A stretch of DNA of 57,762 nucleotides from NCBI GenBank assembly GCA_002435385.1, contig DJMN01000049.1, positions 1 to 57,762 of the forward strand, read 5' to 3'. Each line of letters starts with the position of its first letter. Positions within the stretch are counted from its first letter, which is position 1. A model generated the notes under the pieces. That model did no database searches. It was not told where the DNA came from and saw only the letters and a list, made by a program, of their open reading frames with translations. Positions 55,074 to 57,762 of this stretch are shown piece by piece. This DNA is from Patescibacteria group bacterium UBA6489 (GTDB taxonomy: Bacteria > Patescibacteriota > Gracilibacteria > BD1-5 > UBA6164). A program made the position numbers and the translations under genes.

Positions 55074-57762
55074 TTAAAAAATAGGAAAGGCTGATACTAA
55101 TTTATTAGTATCTTTAGTTATAAACATTTTAATTGTCATCTTATTTATAACTGTTTCAAATGTATCATTATTTGGATGTGTACTAGGAATTTGTACTTTA
55201 TTAGGATTTGCAAAAGCTTGATTTATTACTTCCATAACTTTTTCTTCACTCCATTCTTTAGGAAAGAATGTATTAGTTTTTTTCTTACCATAAATTTCAA
55301 CATCCGCTTTATAAATTAATTCTCAGTTTATTTCCTTTGTCTCTAATATCTTTATTATACTTGACTGAGTACTCGCACCAGGTTCCCGATGCCAACCTCA
55401 AGTTGCATTTCAACTTAATATATGTTCTATTTGATCTATTCTTGTAACATTTTCCGTTAACTCTCTATAAGCAGGAGAAACCAAATACTTCCCCCTAACA
55501 ACATCATCATCCATCACCCTAGCAAACTTAATATCATCTAGCTTATTTAATTGCTTTAAAATCTCTATATCCTCTACATCCTTTACTAAATTTCTGTAAA
55601 CAGAAGAACCAATATACCTACTTCTAGCAACTGTATCGTCTAAAATCATTAAAATCTTACCATCATCCAGTCTATTCAATTCTTTTAAAATGTCCATTTG
55701 GTTACTTCCTTTTCTTCATCAAAGGTCAACAACCAATTTCGCTACCTTATCCTTATCAAATCCATCAAACCTTTCTAATATCTCAAAATCATATGGTTCT
55801 ATTGGCTTAGGCTTTATTATACCTTTACTAGCTAATACCTCATCTATTATCTCATTTTGTTTTGCTCTTGTTAGAGTTTTACTCTCTCTAGCAACTCTAA
55901 ATGCTTCATTTATTTCACTCTCTATATTTTTCCACTTAGTTTCGTTTACTGTTTCTAGAGTTGATATATTTGTACTTTTTAAGGCTGATATGGCATTTTT
56001 TGTAGACCTTATTAATCTAACCTCTTTTGCTACTGTAAATACTCACATTGCAAAGGCTTCTACTCATCAGATTGCTATACCTGTTGTTACTAACTTATCT
56101 AGTGGACTTGGTCTAAGAACTTCAACCTCAAATCTTTCTGGCACAAAATCTGGTAATCATACATTTTGAACTGAAAATGTAAAATAACCACAATTATCAG
56201 CTGCATTTTTATTGCTATCTTTATCTATATAATCCTTACATTGAAATATTCATGAAACCACATCTTCTGCAACAAATATTAAAACTCAAAGTCATAAAGT
56301 TCATATTGTAAATCATCAAGATGCTACTTCTAATGTTTTAGCTGTATTTGTTAGTAACTGATACATTCATGTTACCATTGCTATGGCTCATCATCATACT
56401 GTCATCGTACCAAATGTAGCTTTTAATACTTTCCATTCTTCTTTATTATCTTCTCATCTTATATATCTCATTTCCTCATCCATATTTCTCAATGACATAT
56501 TGAAGCATGATAATGCCTTTTTTCTTTCTTCATCTGTACTTGCTTTTTCAAGCATTTCATCACATATCTTTGGGTTTATTAAAGCTACTCAACTATCTCA
56601 TATCTTCTCTACTCATTCTATCTCGTCTAGTGGTATATCATCTAATTCATTCAAATCAAATCATTCTATATAATATGGATTTTTAGAATTTTCTATCATA
56701 CAGTATGTAGATATACCATTTGTTGCAGTAATAACATTGGCACAATTTACTCCGTGATAATTTTCTGTTACACTTAGTAATGATGTGTATTCTCATTTTG
56801 CTACTCTTTGTCATAAAGATGCTATATATGTAAGTTTCTGTTTTAGTTCAGAATCAACTTCACTTATCTTAATTAGTTTTCTATCATTATTTAGATATGT
56901 TAACATATTTTTATAATCATAGAATCCTCTTGCCTCTCATGGTACTGTTGTGTAATAAACATAAACTCACTTTTCAAAAAATACTTCATCTTGGCGTTCA
57001 CAATCAATCAATCTACTATCTCAAATCGGTAGTCATATAATTGTACTACATACTCATCCATTAAGTAAATATTGTTTATAAATATCTGAGTTTTCATCAA
57101 AGAAATATGTTTTTTTAGTTTCTGGTACATATAATCATATATAGTCTGCTTCTCATGGATAATCATAAAAATCTACTGTATAAACTCCACATGATTCTCT
57201 CTTTATTGTTCCGTTTGTATCCACATCTTGTACATTTCCATATTCTGTATTTTCAAAGGCTTTTATTGCATCAAAATAATCTTGTGTTTCACTACAATTC
57301 TCAAAAACTGGTGCTTCATATCAATCTTCATCTATTAGATAAACTTTTCAGTCATTTGGATTATATAATCCTACATAGTCCCATCATAACAATCAATTAT
57401 AACCAACTGAATATATTCAACATGACTCTTCTTTTACAGAAGATTTTATGCTTGATACTGCTTTATATGCTTCTACTCAATGCCAGAATTTTCACAATCA
57501 TTGTATATAATCTTCTACTTTTGAACAATAATCTAGGTCAGAAAATCTAGTATTTATATATCAGTCATAAAGTATTTTGTCATTATTATTTGATGAATCA
57601 TATTTAAAGTAACTATCTCAACCAAGTAAATAAGTATCTGTTTTAGTAGCTTTTCACTCTCAATTTTCATCTAGACTTATAGAATCCACAAATAATCTAC
57701 CTGAGTTATTTTCACCACATCAACTAGTTACATAGTTGTATTCAGCTAATTCATCATCAGTC
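55074..57762 (-). CDS. Polymorphic toxin, 3' part, with EndoU-like C-terminal nuclease (partial)
   Basis: About 895 residues are visible; the 5' end lies beyond the right edge. N-terminal in view: extracytoplasmic-type units with paired Cys, e.g. ESCGIYSVGYNGLLGWDYVG with LYNPNDGKVYLIDEDGYEAP and ESCGVYTVDFYDYPGEADYI with GLYVPETKKTYFFDE (75-residue repeat). Then hydrophobic helices (TMTVGGAMAMVTGMYQLLTN; FTIGTLGVLIFVAEDVVSGI; LVTTGIAIGGVEAFAMGVFT). Next, repeats with LNRLDDGKILMILDDTVARS and LNKLDDIKFARVMDDDVVRG. The C-terminal roughly 115 residues, EHILSGNATGGWHREPG to KKTNTFFPKEWSEEKVMEVI, match bacterial EndoU toxin tips (HI..G...GG.H; StFFP..Ws). EndoU enzymes cut RNA. Confidence 0.85.

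Noticed and set aside
1..57762. tRNA or rRNA genes
   Set aside because: I saw no cloverleaf with a TTCRA-type T loop or rRNA core sequence; a tRNA-specific scan would be decisive and was not possible here.

Overview
ORGANISM. This is a low-GC bacterial window that can only be read if UGA encodes glycine (translation table 25). With UGA as stop, nearly every conserved protein breaks exactly where its family has an invariant glycine: pyruvate kinase, the ClpC P-loops, the penicillin-binding protein KTG box, RsmI and PNPase. With UGA=Gly they become full length, and TAA/TAG are the only terminators. This code is known from Candidatus Gracilibacteria (BD1-5) and Absconditabacteria (SR1) of the Patescibacteria/CPR, so the DNA very probably comes from one of these small, host-dependent or predatory lineages. 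I cannot decide between the two. All protein calls below use UGA=Gly.

LAYOUT. 1-9.3 kb: envelope genes: a transglutaminase-like protein, an unrecognised convergent gene, an LCP-family protein, and two adjacent GT51 glycosyltransferase genes, of which the second is a complete class A PBP. 9.3-16 kb: pyk, an AhpC-type peroxiredoxin, small coiled-coil proteins and clpC, mostly single genes with their own terminators. 16.2-23.6 kb: a 1025-aa protein with a repeated helical motif, two secreted proteins of unknown function, a pilin-like protein and an LDI-like membrane-anchored protein. 23.6-30.4 kb (minus): pnp, a membrane protein with a charged tail, a protein with dockerin-like calcium loops, thyA and tmk. 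30.6-31.8 kb: two hemerythrin/RIC-like genes in tandem. 31.9-35.2 kb: an AI-2E-family permease, truB and lepB. 35.4-40.6 kb: a 1713-aa surface protein with PKD-type domains, one membrane helix and a C-terminal tail carrying seven PDWL-like motifs. 40.8-42.9 kb: ssb, a small membrane coiled-coil gene, rsmI and a small gene. 42.9-47.9 kb (minus): membrane proteins, an orphan DpnI-type restriction endonuclease, a nonsense-interrupted small gene, a membrane-linked WYL-like protein and a U32 peptidase-family protein. 48.1-50.8 kb: rpsU, rbfA, an FtsQ/DivIB-like gene, an anti-sigma-type kinase and an HU protein. 51-57.8 kb (minus): two membrane-anchored proteins, a DKNYY-repeat protein, a probable immunity gene and the 3' part of a polymorphic toxin with an EndoU-like C-terminus that runs off the right edge.

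HOW THE PARTS RELATE. Three themes stand out: cell-wall building and remodelling (LCP, GT51/PBP, FtsQ-like, LepB, transglutaminase-like); large surface or secreted proteins suited to contact with another cell (PKD protein, toxin, dockerin-like protein, pilin-like proteins); and defence or competition (orphan DpnI behind a duplicated palindrome; toxin, immunity candidate and DKNYY genes in a row). Dispersed GC-rich palindromes and long AT-rich inverted repeats sit between genes. I found no tRNA, rRNA or CRISPR array.
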